Source: Cytophagales bacterium (GTDB taxonomy: Bacteria > Bacteroidota > Bacteroidia > Cytophagales > Cyclobacteriaceae). From it: 44,806 nt of DNA. The stretch is taken from contig JAKSBZ010000172.1 of NCBI GenBank assembly GCA_022360875.1, positions 1 to 44,806 of the forward strand, in the 5' to 3' direction. A program made the position numbers and the translations under genes. This document shows, piece after piece, positions 9,094 to 18,396 of the stretch. Position 1 is the stretch's first letter. Every line of letters starts with the position of its first letter. Under the pieces are notes generated by a model. The model did no database searches, was not told the DNA's origin, and saw nothing but the letters and a program-made list of their open reading frames with translations.

Positions 9094-10203
9094 ATGAGTG
9101 AGGAAAAAACCATAAGAGTGATTATAAGCGGCGGAGGAACCGGTGGTCATATTTATCCTGCCCTGGCCATAGCCAATGAGCTGAAGCGGAGGGTGAAAAA
9201 GGCGGAAATACTTTTTGTGGGGGCCCGGGGACGGATGGAAATGCAAAAAGTTCCGGAAGCCGGTTATGCGATTGAGGGGCTTTGGATAAGCGGTATTCAG
9301 CGAAAGCTCACATTGGACAATCTTTCTTTTCCTTTGAAGCTGGCGTCAAGTCTTTGGAAAGCCGGAAAGATTTTGAAGCGTTTTAAGCCTGATGTAGCCA
9401 TCGGTGTTGGCGGATTTGCTTCGGGGCCGTTGTTGTATCAGGCCGCCAGACGGGGAGTTCCTTGTTTGATTCAGGAGCAGAATTCCTTTGCAGGGCTAAC
9501 AAATAAACTTTTGGCAAATAAAGTGGAAAGGGTTTGCGTCGCTTCGCTTGGCATGGAGAGGTTTTTTCCTGAAGAAAAAATTGTTTTTACCGGAAATCCG
9601 GTCAGAAGCGATATTCTGGAGTGCAAGTCGAGCAGGGAGGAGGCGCTGACACATTTTGGTTTGAGCAGCGAACGTCCGGTCTTGCTGGTGTTGGGAGGCA
9701 GCTTGGGCGCTCGCACCATCAATAACGCCATGATGAAACACCTAAAGAAGCTGGACGAATCCGGTATTCAAGTGCTTTGGCAAGTTGGGAAGTTTTATTT
9801 TGAGGAAGTACAGAAAGTTGTAAATGAAAATCGGGTAAAAAATATCCGTATACGCGAATTTATTCGGGAGATGGATTTGGCGTATTTGGCTGCTGACGCG
9901 GCGCTTTCGAGAGCCGGTGCGCTGTCTGTTTCGGAGCTGTGCATCGTACGCAAACCGACGATATTTGTGCCTTCGCCGAATGTTGCTGAGGATCATCAGA
10001 CCAAGAATGCAGAGGCGCTTGTAAACCGCGGTGCGGCGCTGATGATCCGGGACAGCGAGTTGGAGACGCTGCTGGCTGACCGGGTTTTGGAGCTGCTGGC
10101 TGACAAACCGAAACAGGAGCAGATGGCCGCAAATATGGAGGCTTTTGCTAAGCCTTCTGCCGCGAAAGATATTGTAGAGGAAATTTTGAAATTAGCTAAG
10201 TGA
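9094..10203 (+). CDS. murG: UDP-GlcNAc:lipid I N-acetylglucosaminyltransferase MurG
   Basis: MurG is a peripheral inner-membrane GT28 glycosyltransferase that converts lipid I to lipid II. The 369-residue product has the N-terminal glycine loop GGGTGGHIYPALAIA (about residues 12-26), the VGVGGFASGP segment, the QEQNSFAGLTNKLLA motif, the second-domain VLGGSLGAR, and the UDP-GlcNAc site region ALSRAGALSVSELC followed by PSPNVAEDHQTKNA. The murC start overlaps its stop by 4 bases (GTGA). Confidence 0.97.
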   Translation: MSEEKTIRVIISGGGTGGHIYPALAIANELKRRVKKAEILFVGARGRMEMQKVPEAGYAIEGLWISGIQRKLTLDNLSFPLKLASSLWKAGKILKRFKPDVAIGVGGFASGPLLYQAARRGVPCLIQEQNSFAGLTNKLLANKVERVCVASLGMERFFPEEKIVFTGNPVRSDILECKSSREEALTHFGLSSERPVLLVLGGSLGARTINNAMMKHLKKLDESGIQVLWQVGKFYFEEVQKVVNENRVKNIRIREFIREMDLAYLAADAALSRAGALSVSELCIVRKPTIFVPSPNVAEDHQTKNAEALVNRGAALMIRDSELETLLADRVLELLADKPKQEQMAANMEAFAKPSAAKDIVEEILKLAK

Positions 10204-11588
10204 AAACGGAAGACATACAAATAGCATATTTTATTGGTATTGGAGGCATAGGAATGAGCGCGCTGGCCCGGTGGTTTAAGCACCAGGGAGCAAAAGTATG
10301 CGGATATGATCGTACGCCCAGTCCGCTGACCGAAGCGCTTCAGTCCGAAGGGATGGAGATTCATTTCGAGGATTCTCTGGACTGTCTGCCTGAAGAGCTG
10401 AAGTCGTTGAACAACCGCGCGCTGATCGTATATACTCCCGCTGTTCCTGCAACTCACAAACAGCTGAATTTTCTTAGTGAGAAAGGTTTTCGCTTGTACA
10501 AAAGAGCAGAAGTTCTCGGACTAATTTCGGAGAAGGATTATACTGTTGGAGTGGCGGGAACGCACGGAAAAACCACAACCAGTTCGATGCTTGCCCATCT
10601 GTTGGACAACGCCCATCAGAACTGCACAGCCTTTTTGGGAGGGATTTCCAAGAATTTTAAATCGAATCTTCGGCTTGCCCAAAACACTGAAATGCAGAAC
10701 TTCACTGTAGTTGAGGCTGATGAATACGACCGATCTTTTTTGCAGCTGCATCCTAATCAGGCAATTGTTACATCTGTGGATCCGGACCATTTGGATATCT
10801 ATGGAGAAGCCGATGCTTTTGTTTGCTCCTTTGGCGAGTTCGTGAACCGGATTGAAGACGGAGGAAAGTGCTGGCTGTCGGATAAGGTGAGCGGCGAAGC
10901 ATTGAAAATTAAACAAACGCTCGAAGTAAAACGATACGGTCTGGAGGACGATTCGCTTGACGCCTTTGCGTGCAACATACGGGTTGACGAAGGATATTCT
11001 GTTTTTGACTTCAGGGAGGGAAACACACAGATTTGCGACTTGCGGCTTCTGACTCCCGGGGAGCACAACATCGAAAATATGACCGCAGCCATTGCCGTTG
11101 CTCTTAGCCTAGGATGCACCGAAGAAAACATTCGGTCAGGTGTGGAATCTTACACGGGTGTGAAAAGAAGGTTTGAGTATATTGTTAAGCGCAAAGATTT
11201 CGTATTTATGGATGATTACGCACATCATCCGACTGAAGTCAGCGCTTTTTTGAATGCCGTTAAGAAGCTTTATCCTGGGCGCGAGCTGTCGGTGATTTTT
11301 CAGCCGCATTTGTTCAGCCGAACAAAAGATTTTGCCAAAGAATTCGGGAAGAGCCTGTCGCTGGCCGACAGACTTTATTTACTGGATATTTATCCCGCCC
11401 GGGAGGAGCCGATGGAGGGAGTAAGCAGCAAGCTTATTTTGGATGAGGTGATGAACAACCGAAAACACTGGTTTTCGGAGGCTGAGCTCTTGCAGCATTT
11501 AAAGGCTGAAAAGCCGGAAGTATTGGTGACTTTGGGGGCCGGAGACGTCTTTAAACTCATCGAGCCAATTGGTAATCTTTTTGAATGA
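10200..11588 (+). CDS. murC: UDP-N-acetylmuramate:L-alanine ligase MurC
   Basis: MurC is a cytoplasmic ATP-dependent ligase that adds the first amino acid to UDP-MurNAc. The product has 462 residues. It begins with the nucleotide-binding FIGIGGIGMSALA, followed by the P-loop GTHGKTTTSSM, VEADEYDRSF, SVDPDHLDIYG, and the C-terminal DDYAHHPTEV and FQPHLFSRT signatures that separate MurC from the other Mur ligases. The GTG start overlaps the murG stop, and the 3' end overlaps the ftsQ start, which supports a coupled operon. No ddl gene follows it here, unlike in E. coli. Confidence 0.97.
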   Translation: MKTEDIQIAYFIGIGGIGMSALARWFKHQGAKVCGYDRTPSPLTEALQSEGMEIHFEDSLDCLPEELKSLNNRALIVYTPAVPATHKQLNFLSEKGFRLYKRAEVLGLISEKDYTVGVAGTHGKTTTSSMLAHLLDNAHQNCTAFLGGISKNFKSNLRLAQNTEMQNFTVVEADEYDRSFLQLHPNQAIVTSVDPDHLDIYGEADAFVCSFGEFVNRIEDGGKCWLSDKVSGEALKIKQTLEVKRYGLEDDSLDAFACNIRVDEGYSVFDFREGNTQICDLRLLTPGEHNIENMTAAIAVALSLGCTEENIRSGVESYTGVKRRFEYIVKRKDFVFMDDYAHHPTEVSAFLNAVKKLYPGRELSVIFQPHLFSRTKDFAKEFGKSLSLADRLYLLDIYPAREEPMEGVSSKLILDEVMNNRKHWFSEAELLQHLKAEKPEVLVTLGAGDVFKLIEPIGNLFE

Positions 11589-12364
11589 TTATGAAAAAAA
11601 CATGGAATTCTGAACGGTGGAAGAAGAATTTTCCTTTTTTAGGAGCAGGTTTGTTTTTTTTATTACTGGTTCTGATTGTGTATAAAAAAAATCAGAAACT
11701 ACGGTGTAAGGAAATTCAGGTAGAAGTTGAGAACCGGCACAAGAATTATTTTATCAATGAGCAGGATGTAATAAAGTTGCTTACACAAAACGGAAAGCGG
11801 CAAGTCTTGGGAGCCTATATAAATGAGTTGAATTTAAAGTCGCTGGAAGATGATGTTGAAAAGCATCACTTTGTGAAAAACGCTGAAATAGTCAAGGACT
11901 TTAAAGGAAACTTGTTTGTTCGCGTGGTACAGAACCGTCCTTTGGCGCGACTGGTCCGGGAATATGCTCCTGACGCATACTTGAAAGCGGATGGCAAGGT
12001 GCTGCCCTTGTCGGACCGTTTTACTGCTCGTGTTACTCTGGTTTCAGGCGAGTATGTGAAAAAATATCTAAAATTAGACGGCGCCGAGGATAAGTATTTT
12101 CGGGAAATATTAACTTTGTTGGCTCTAATCAATAAAGATTCGTTTTTGAAAGCCCAAATTGCGCAGGTGGATATTGACAGGCAGGGGCAGATAAAGCTAT
12201 TTCCCCAAGTGGGAAAGCAAGTTTTTGAGTTTGGCTTGGCCGAGAACATTGAAGACAAATTGAGGAAATTCAAAATATTTCATGCCAAGATTTTACCCTT
12301 TAAAGGGTGGAATACTTACAAGCGCGTGAACCTTGAATTTCATGACCAGATTATTTGTGAATAA
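11585..12364 (+). CDS. ftsQ: Cell division protein FtsQ (DivIB family)
   Basis: FtsQ is a bitopic inner-membrane protein that bridges early and late divisome proteins. The product has 259 residues, with a short cytoplasmic tail and one membrane segment at about 17-33. A POTRA-like region follows (CKEIQVEVENRHKNYFINEQDVIKLL... HHFVKNAEIVKDFKGNLFVRVVQNRPLARL), and then the FtsQ-type beta domain. Sequence conservation is low, as is normal for the family, but position between murC and ftsA agrees. The start may be 11585 or the ATG at 11591. A 109-bp gap with a hairpin separates it from ftsA. Confidence 0.9.
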   Translation: MIMKKTWNSERWKKNFPFLGAGLFFLLLVLIVYKKNQKLRCKEIQVEVENRHKNYFINEQDVIKLLTQNGKRQVLGAYINELNLKSLEDDVEKHHFVKNAEIVKDFKGNLFVRVVQNRPLARLVREYAPDAYLKADGKVLPLSDRFTARVTLVSGEYVKKYLKLDGAEDKYFREILTLLALINKDSFLKAQIAQVDIDRQGQIKLFPQVGKQVFEFGLAENIEDKLRKFKIFHAKILPFKGWNTYKRVNLEFHDQIICE

Positions 12365-12375
12365 TGACAAATTTT

Positions 12376-12408
12376 AAGAGAAACTGTCAGTCGTTTCTTT
12401 TGGAATTT
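12376..12408 (+). terminator. Hairpin between ftsQ and ftsA, possible attenuator
   Basis: AAGAGAAAC at 12376-12384 can pair with GTTTCTTTT at 12393-12401, with one G-U pair, around an 8-base loop. T-rich sequence follows. It lies just after the ftsQ stop and could be a weak terminator or attenuator that lowers ftsA-ftsZ read-through. The stem is AT-rich, so confidence is modest. Confidence 0.4.
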
Positions 12409-12473
12409 TATTATTTTTAATAATCTTTTTTTAAAGAGAGGATTACCCATACAACCCATAAATAAATTGATTC

Positions 12474-13805
12474 ATGGATAAGGAAAACGAGAAAATTGTA
12501 GTCGGTTTAGATATCGGAACTACGAAAATATGTGCAGTGGTTGGACGGAAGAATGAGTATGGAAAACTGGAAGTGCTGGGTATGGGGAAAGCGCTTTCCG
12601 ATGGTGTTGTAAGAGGCGTGGTTTCCAATATTGACAAGACAGTGGCGGCCATTGAGGAAGCAGTTGCTGAAGCGGCCGATCAGTCGGGAATCAATATCGA
12701 GTTGGTGAATGTCGGAATTGCAGGACAGCATATCAACAGTTCCATGCATCATGGCAGCATTACCCGTGAATCGATGTATGACGAAATTTCCTTTGAAGAC
12801 GTTCGCCGTCTTACTCATGATATGTACAAAACCGTAATTCCGCCGGGCAATGAGATTATTCATGTAATGCCTCAGGACTATACGGTGGACTATGAGGAAA
12901 ACATTAAGGATCCGGTAGGTATGCGCGGAAGCCGTCTGGAAGCTGATTTTCATATTATTACCGCTCAGGCCAATGCTATTTATAACGTGAGCAAATGCGT
13001 GAAGCGTGCCAATTTGGAAGTGGATAATCTGATATTGGAACCGCTGGCTTCCAGTTTGGCGGTGCTCAGCAAAGAAGAAAAGGATGCGGGAGTCTGCTTG
13101 GTAGATATTGGCGGAGGAACAACCGATATTGCGATTTTTCACGAGAATATTATCCGCCACACTGCGGTTATACCTTTGGGCGGGAACATTATTACTGAAG
13201 ACATCAAGCACGGCTGCATGGTGATGGAAAACCAGGCAGAGCAGCTGAAGGTGAAATTCGGAAAGGCAATCGCTGAGGAAACTAACCCCAATGAAATTGT
13301 ATCCATTCCGGGATTCAGAAACCGGCCGCCTAAGGAGATTTCGGTTATGAATCTGGCGCATATTATCGAGGCGCGAATGGAGGAAATAATCGAACTGGTG
13401 CACAACGAAATCATCAATTCGGGCTACAGCAAAAGGCTTGCGGCCGGTGTTGTCATCACAGGCGGGGGTGCGTTGCTGTCGAACACCAGGCAGTTGTTTG
13501 AATACATGACCGGACTTGATGCCCGGATTGGCCATCCGAATGAGCATTTGGGAAAAAGCAAGATAGAGGCGGTAAAAAGCCCGATGTATTCGACCGCAGT
13601 AGGTTTGGTGCTGAACGGGTTCAGGGGGCTTGACGACCGGGAAACTCCATATTTGGACAAACAGGAAGAAATGATGACTGTTGCTCCAGGAACCAAGAGA
13701 AGCTCGTCAGCCAAAGGACCTTCAAAACGGGAAAGTTCTTGGTGGAGGCTTTTTCTAAACAAGACCAGGGATATTATGACCAGTGATGTTGATGACAATT
13801 ATTAA
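12474..13805 (+). CDS. ftsA: Cell division protein FtsA
   Basis: FtsA is an actin-like ATPase that tethers FtsZ to the membrane. The product has 443 residues. It carries the phosphate-1 motif VVGLDIGTTKICAVVG at about 9-24, the FtsA-specific 1C domain region (NVGIAGQHINSSMHHGSI), phosphate-2 CLVDIGGGTTDIAIF, and the adenosine motif VVITGGGALLSN. The C-terminal stretch ESSWWRLFLNKTRDIMT is aromatic and basic and fits the membrane-targeting amphipathic helix. The gene lies just upstream of ftsZ with a 270-bp gap, which is wide for this pair. Confidence 0.97.
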   Translation: MDKENEKIVVGLDIGTTKICAVVGRKNEYGKLEVLGMGKALSDGVVRGVVSNIDKTVAAIEEAVAEAADQSGINIELVNVGIAGQHINSSMHHGSITRESMYDEISFEDVRRLTHDMYKTVIPPGNEIIHVMPQDYTVDYEENIKDPVGMRGSRLEADFHIITAQANAIYNVSKCVKRANLEVDNLILEPLASSLAVLSKEEKDAGVCLVDIGGGTTDIAIFHENIIRHTAVIPLGGNIITEDIKHGCMVMENQAEQLKVKFGKAIAEETNPNEIVSIPGFRNRPPKEISVMNLAHIIEARMEEIIELVHNEIINSGYSKRLAAGVVITGGGALLSNTRQLFEYMTGLDARIGHPNEHLGKSKIEAVKSPMYSTAVGLVLNGFRGLDDRETPYLDKQEEMMTVAPGTKRSSSAKGPSKRESSWWRLFLNKTRDIMTSDVDDNY

Positions 13806-14075
13806 AGAGGATAGAATAAAGAGAATAAAGAATGTTTTCGTTTAGTATGATTCTTGATTTTTTTCTCAGATATAAGTCTTGTGTTTAAATAAATATTGTA
13901 TTTTGTCAAACCGTTGACAATCAATTAAGAAATAGATAGTACAGGGAGCAGAATACTTATTACAGCCCGCGTGCATTGCAGATAATTCATTTTTTAGATA
14001 GAAATGCAGGGCGTTTTCTCATTTACATGACGAAATGAAGTAATATAGTTTCCTGGTTTTTAAAAATAATCCGTT
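13806..14075. promoter_or_regulatory. ftsA-ftsZ intergenic region with a perfect inverted repeat
   Basis: These 270 bp are AT-rich and hold no credible gene. A perfect inverted repeat, TTGTCAA at 13903-13909 and TTGACAA at 13914-13920 with a 4-base centre, looks like a protein-binding site or small hairpin. No T run follows it, so it is not a simple terminator. The length of the gap suggests that ftsZ has its own promoter here. I cannot place a confident -7 element. Confidence 0.4.
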
Positions 14076-15632
14076 ATGATAGACAATTCATACCAATTTG
14101 ATATTGCGGCGCATAATAAGTCCATTATAAAAGTCATAGGAGTTGGCGGTGGAGGGAGCAATGCCGTTAATCACATGTACAGCAAGGGAATTAAGGATGT
14201 AGAGTTTGTTGTGGTGAATACCGATTTGCAGGCGCTCAAAAACAGCCCTGTACCCAATACCCTTCAAATCGGAGTGAATTTGTCGGAAGGATTGGGTGCT
14301 GGGGCTAATCCTGAGAAAGGAAAAAACGCAGCGCTGGAAAATAAGGAGGATATCCGTGAATTGCTCAGTGACGGCACCAAGATGATCTTCATTACCGCTG
14401 GAATGGGCGGAGGAACCGGAACAGGTGCCGCTCCAGTGATTGCCGAAGTGGCGCGCGATCTGGAGGTATTGACTGTCGGCATCGTAACCGCTCCGTTTAA
14501 GTTTGAGGGCAGAAAAAAGATGCGTCAGGCTTTGGAAGGGATCGAAGAGCTGAAGAAATACTGTGATACAGTTATTATCATTCTTAATGATCGTTTGAAG
14601 GAGCTTTTTGGGAATTTGCCAATTCGTCAGGCTTTTTCGAAAGCTGATGAGGTGTTGGCGACGGCGGCAAAAAGTATAGCCGAAATTATTTCGGTTCACG
14701 CCGAGATAAATGTGGACTTTGAGGACGTGAAAACAGTGATGTGCAATTCCGGCGCTTCCGTTATGGGATCTGCTGTTACGCAGGGTGATGCTCGGGCTAT
14801 CCGCGCTGCTGAAGAGGCGATGGCTTCTCCTCTTTTGAACAACAACGACATACACGGTGCGCAGAAGATTTTGCTTTCTATTATTTCGGGTACCGATGCC
14901 GAGATTGCTATGGACGAGCTTGACGAGATTACTGAGTACATTACTCAGCGTGCTGGCGGCGAAGAAACCGAGATGATCTGGGGACATGGCATTGACGAGA
15001 GCTTGGGCGACAGCATCCGCGTAACCATTATTGCAACGGGCTTTAAGGAGGATTTGGAGACAAATCTAATGAGTGCAAACACAAACGCCGGCACCGTTGA
15101 GAAGAAAGTAATTGATTTGGAATCGAGCAAAAAAATGACCAGAGAGGAGGCTGTTGCGCAACCTGCGCCTACACCCAGCAGAGAACCCTTTGAGGTGAAG
15201 CCGGAAAAGAAGATAATTGGCACCCTCGACATGGAAGGGAACGATGTAATATCTCATTCTTCTTCGGATGCTGAGCCGGGCAATATGGCTTCTGATACAG
15301 TGTTCGGAATGGATGTTCAGAAGGAGTACATGGTTTTTGACAACCAGCAGGCCGCCCAGCTTGAGCAGCAGAGAAAAAACGAATTGATTGAGCGAAAGAA
15401 GCAGGAACTGTTGCAGCGCAGCAGGGAGCGAGTGCAGAGGTTTAAGGAAGAAGGCAACGGCCAGAGAAACGAAGAGAATTACAAGGAGCGGATTTCTGTG
15501 CCTGCTTATGTGCGCAAGCAAAAGCGTTTGTCCGATTTGCCGAATTCTGAAGGAGACATCTCTCGGCTTCAGCTAAATGATGACAATAAAATTGTAGGTG
15601 ACAATAAATTTTTTCACGATAATGTGGATTAA
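14076..15632 (+). CDS. ftsZ: Cell division GTPase FtsZ
   Basis: FtsZ is the tubulin homologue that forms the division ring and recruits the divisome. The product has 518 residues. The N-terminal GTPase part has VIGVGGGGSNAVNHM (about 20-34), VVNTDLQAL, the tubulin signature GGGTGTGA at 111-118, and the T7-loop region NVDFEDVKTVM. A long charged, glutamine-rich linker (about 340-470) follows, then a conserved-looking tail VPAYVRKQKRL, likely the peptide that binds FtsA, and a further 30 or so residues. The extended linker is typical of Bacteroidota FtsZ. It ends the dcw cluster and is followed by a terminator. Confidence 0.98.
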   Translation: MIDNSYQFDIAAHNKSIIKVIGVGGGGSNAVNHMYSKGIKDVEFVVVNTDLQALKNSPVPNTLQIGVNLSEGLGAGANPEKGKNAALENKEDIRELLSDGTKMIFITAGMGGGTGTGAAPVIAEVARDLEVLTVGIVTAPFKFEGRKKMRQALEGIEELKKYCDTVIIILNDRLKELFGNLPIRQAFSKADEVLATAAKSIAEIISVHAEINVDFEDVKTVMCNSGASVMGSAVTQGDARAIRAAEEAMASPLLNNNDIHGAQKILLSIISGTDAEIAMDELDEITEYITQRAGGEETEMIWGHGIDESLGDSIRVTIIATGFKEDLETNLMSANTNAGTVEKKVIDLESSKKMTREEAVAQPAPTPSREPFEVKPEKKIIGTLDMEGNDVISHSSSDAEPGNMASDTVFGMDVQKEYMVFDNQQAAQLEQQRKNELIERKKQELLQRSRERVQRFKEEGNGQRNEENYKERISVPAYVRKQKRLSDLPNSEGDISRLQLNDDNKIVGDNKFFHDNVD

Positions 15633-15703
15633 AGAAGAATTTGCTTAAGGCAAGTCTGTCATTTAAACTGGAAAGTGCTTTTGGCAGAAAAAGAAATTTG
15701 AGA

Positions 15704-15734
15704 AATCGTTTGTCTTGCGGCAAGCGATTTTTTT
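15704..15734 (+). terminator. Rho-independent terminator after ftsZ
   Basis: AATCGTTTG at 15704-15712 pairs with CAAGCGATT at 15721-15729, with one G-U pair and an 8-base loop. A run of T through 15734 follows. It lies about 70 bp after the ftsZ stop and marks the end of the dcw transcript. Confidence 0.75.
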
Positions 15735-15861
15735 ATTTCCGGCTGTTGGTAAAGGGGCAAGGAGCAAGCGAAGGAAAAATAGTATTGGCTTTCTGGTTTG
15801 TATTGGTGGTTGCGTTGTTTCATTTTCTTTAACTTTTGAGAATGACAAATTCACTGACCCT

Positions 15862-16926
15862 ATGAATGATGTTTCGATTGTTCGGGAAAAGCTGATTCAG
15901 AGCTGGAACTGGACGCCTCCGGAGGACTGGATGAAAATACAAACAATTGATTTGCATACCTGCGGTGAGCCTCTGCGTGTTTTTGTGGATGGTTTGCCAG
16001 ACTTAAAAGGCAAGTCTGTGCTGGCTAAGCGAAGGTATTTCAGGGATCACCTCGATTTTATTCGCACAGGGACAATGTGGGAGCCCAGAGGGCATGCAGA
16101 TATGTACGGCGCGGTTATTACGGAGCCTGATTTTTCGGATGCTGATTTCGGGACTTTTTTTATGCACAATGAGGGCTACAGCACAATGTGCGGTCACGCA
16201 ATAATTGCTTTGGTTACTCTGGTGCTGAACACAGGGATTATTGAGAAGGAAGGGAGGTCGCCTGTGTTAAGGATTGATGCGCCCTGCGGAAGAATTACAG
16301 CGACAGCGGTTAGAGGCGAGGATGAAATGGTGGACAGCGTATCATTTTTAAATGTTCCGTCTTTTGTGCTTTACAGTGATCAGACGGTAAAGGTGCCCGG
16401 AATCGGAGAGGTTCGGTTTGATTTGGCTTACGGAGGAGCATTTTACACTTACGTAAAAGCGGAGCCGCTCGGGTTGAGGCTGGACGGGAGTGATTATTCA
16501 AGGCTGATTGATTATGGGAGAAGGATTAAGCATGCCGTAAGCGAGCAATATGAAGCGAAGCATCCGTTTGAGGAAGACTTGAGTTTCCTCTATGGGACTA
16601 TATTTACAGGAAAATCGTATGAAGGGCACCACAGCCGGAATGTTTGTGTTTTTGCTGACGGAGAAGTGGACCGTTCTACTACAGGTTCAGGCGTTTCAGG
16701 TCGAGCCGCAATCCATTATGCCAAGGGAGAGCTTAAGCTGAATGAACCGATTACGATTGAAAGCATCATTGGTACTGTGATGGATGTGGAAGTTGGTGAA
16801 ACAGTTGATTATGGAGGTTATGAAGCCGTTGTTCCTAAAGTGACGGGAAATGCGTTCATTGTTGGGAAAAACGAGTTTTTTTTCGATCCGAAGGATGCAT
16901 TAAAATGTGGTTTTGTTTTGAGGTGA
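15862..16926 (+). CDS. Trans-3-hydroxy-L-proline dehydratase-like protein (proline racemase superfamily)
   Basis: The product has 354 residues from the ATG at 15862 and belongs to the proline racemase fold. Racemases and 4-hydroxyproline epimerases use two cysteines. Here the first is present in STMCGHA (Cys110). The second motif reads DRSTTGSG, so Thr274 stands where racemases have Cys. A Cys/Thr pair is the mark of trans-3-hydroxy-L-proline dehydratases, which remove water to give pyrroline-2-carboxylate. The reading frame is open back to 15715, but that extension crosses the ftsZ terminator and does not resemble the family, so it was not used. No other proline-catabolism gene is adjacent. 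Substrate is inferred from the motif only. Confidence 0.85.
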   Translation: MNDVSIVREKLIQSWNWTPPEDWMKIQTIDLHTCGEPLRVFVDGLPDLKGKSVLAKRRYFRDHLDFIRTGTMWEPRGHADMYGAVITEPDFSDADFGTFFMHNEGYSTMCGHAIIALVTLVLNTGIIEKEGRSPVLRIDAPCGRITATAVRGEDEMVDSVSFLNVPSFVLYSDQTVKVPGIGEVRFDLAYGGAFYTYVKAEPLGLRLDGSDYSRLIDYGRRIKHAVSEQYEAKHPFEEDLSFLYGTIFTGKSYEGHHSRNVCVFADGEVDRSTTGSGVSGRAAIHYAKGELKLNEPITIESIIGTVMDVEVGETVDYGGYEAVVPKVTGNAFIVGKNEFFFDPKDALKCGFVLR

Positions 16927-17019
16927 ATTTTGTTTTTCAAGCCTGAAAGAATAGATGAGTTGTACGATGAGGGCGCAGTTTTTTTTGTATTATAAAGTGT
17001 TTATCCGATCATTTAGCTT

Positions 17020-18369
17020 ATGAGACAATATGTTTTTCGTCTGATTCTGGTGTTTTTTTCGCCATTTCTTTGGGCCTGTTTATCTGAGAAAAAATCTGCA
17101 GAGCTTGAGCATTTTATGAGCCAATTGGATAATGCGGTAGTGAATCCTCACGCTGTAGACGATTTGTATTCGGAAGGTTATGAGATTTTATTTGAACAGC
17201 CGCTTGATCATAAGGATCCCTCAAAAGGGAGTTTTAAGCAGCGCGTGATTTTGGGGCACATCAATGTCAACCGGCCAGTGGTGGTTGAATTGCAGGGTTA
17301 CAACATTTGGAATGACAAAAAGGCCGGCGAGCTTAGCAGCCTTCTGAAGGCTAATCAGATTATTATTGAGCACCGATATCACGGGGTATCGGTCCCTGAT
17401 TCGCTTGAGTGGAAGTATTTAACTATAGAGCAGGCGGCCGCCGATCAGCATCGTATCATAGATGCCTTTAAAAAGTATTATTCAGGTAAATGGATTACAA
17501 CCGGAATTAGCAAAGGAGGGCAGACGGCAATGTTCCATAAACGATTCTATCCGCATGACGCCGATGTGACAGTTTCATATGTTGCTCCGCTGAATTTTTT
17601 ACGGGAAGACGACCAGCGCATATATGACTTTATTGATTCTCGGGAAAATGGTGTGTGTAAAGAACGGATTTTGGAATTTCAGCGGGCTGTTCTAAGAAAA
17701 AAAAGAGAAATGCTTCCGAAGCTGAAGACTTATGCAGCCAAGAAAGGGTTTGTCTTTGAAAGATTGGGAAGTGAAGGAGTCATAGACTTTGCGGCTTTGG
17801 AATATCCCTTTGCTTTTTGGCAGTGGGGGAAGGGATTGGACTTGTGTGATGAGATTCCGAACAGTGAGGCTGACCCACAAATCCTTTTCAGCCATTTGGT
17901 TAGTGTTGTGCCCTTGAGTTGGTATAATGACAAGGATATTCGCAGAAATATCGTTTCGCATTATCAGTTTCAAAAGCAGCTGGGCTATTATGGTTACAGG
18001 AAGGAAGGGCTTGAACATTTGCTTACTATAAAAGAACCTGATAATTCGATGTTTGCTCCGAAGGGCGCCGACCTTTCATTTGATCCGAAAAAGATGAAAG
18101 ATTTGCAAAATTGGCTAATGAAGAATGGAAGCAATATGATGTATATTTACGGAGCAAACGATACGTGGACAGCAACGGCTGTGGATTTAAAAAATTCAAA
18201 AACAAATGCAGTGAAGTTTTTGAATCCAGGAGGAAATCATGCGACCAGAATCCGCCATTTTCCAGTCAAGATGAAAAAGGAAATGGTGGAAACTTTGGAG
18301 AACTGGCTGCAAATGGAGCTTCCTCAGCAGTCGAAAGTGAAATTGGGCTTGGTCAAAAAGAAAATGTAA
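17020..18369 (+). CDS. Secreted lipoprotein peptidase, S37 (PS-10)/S28-like
   Basis: The product has 449 residues with an N-terminal signal ending in the lipobox-like FLWAC (Cys20), so it is probably an envelope lipoprotein. The segment FEQPLDHKDPSKGSFKQRVILGH and the nucleophile motif GISKGGQT (Ser164) match tripeptidyl-aminopeptidase-type serine peptidases of the PS-10 (S37) group, related to S28. Candidate Asp and His of the triad lie in YGANDTWT and GGNHATRI near the C-terminus. It stands alone, 93 bp after the dehydratase gene, and ends at a bidirectional terminator. The exact substrate is unknown. A role in peptide scavenging is an inference. Confidence 0.82.
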   Translation: MRQYVFRLILVFFSPFLWACLSEKKSAELEHFMSQLDNAVVNPHAVDDLYSEGYEILFEQPLDHKDPSKGSFKQRVILGHINVNRPVVVELQGYNIWNDKKAGELSSLLKANQIIIEHRYHGVSVPDSLEWKYLTIEQAAADQHRIIDAFKKYYSGKWITTGISKGGQTAMFHKRFYPHDADVTVSYVAPLNFLREDDQRIYDFIDSRENGVCKERILEFQRAVLRKKREMLPKLKTYAAKKGFVFERLGSEGVIDFAALEYPFAFWQWGKGLDLCDEIPNSEADPQILFSHLVSVVPLSWYNDKDIRRNIVSHYQFQKQLGYYGYRKEGLEHLLTIKEPDNSMFAPKGADLSFDPKKMKDLQNWLMKNGSNMMYIYGANDTWTATAVDLKNSKTNAVKFLNPGGNHATRIRHFPVKMKKEMVETLENWLQMELPQQSKVKLGLVKKKM

Positions 18370-18395
18370 AAGGCCGAGTTAGCCGGCCTTTTTTT
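18370..18395. terminator. Bidirectional terminator between convergent genes
   Basis: AAGGCCG at 18370-18376 pairs with CGGCCTT at 18384-18390 around a 7-base loop. T runs follow on the plus strand, and A residues precede it, so it can serve the peptidase gene and the convergent acyl-CoA reductase gene. Confidence 0.82.
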
Positions 18396-18396
18396 G

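Noticed and set aside
15715-15861. N-terminal extension of the hydroxyproline dehydratase frame
   Set aside because: It runs through the ftsZ terminator and does not match the family; the ATG at 15862 gives the expected N-terminus and a length of 354.
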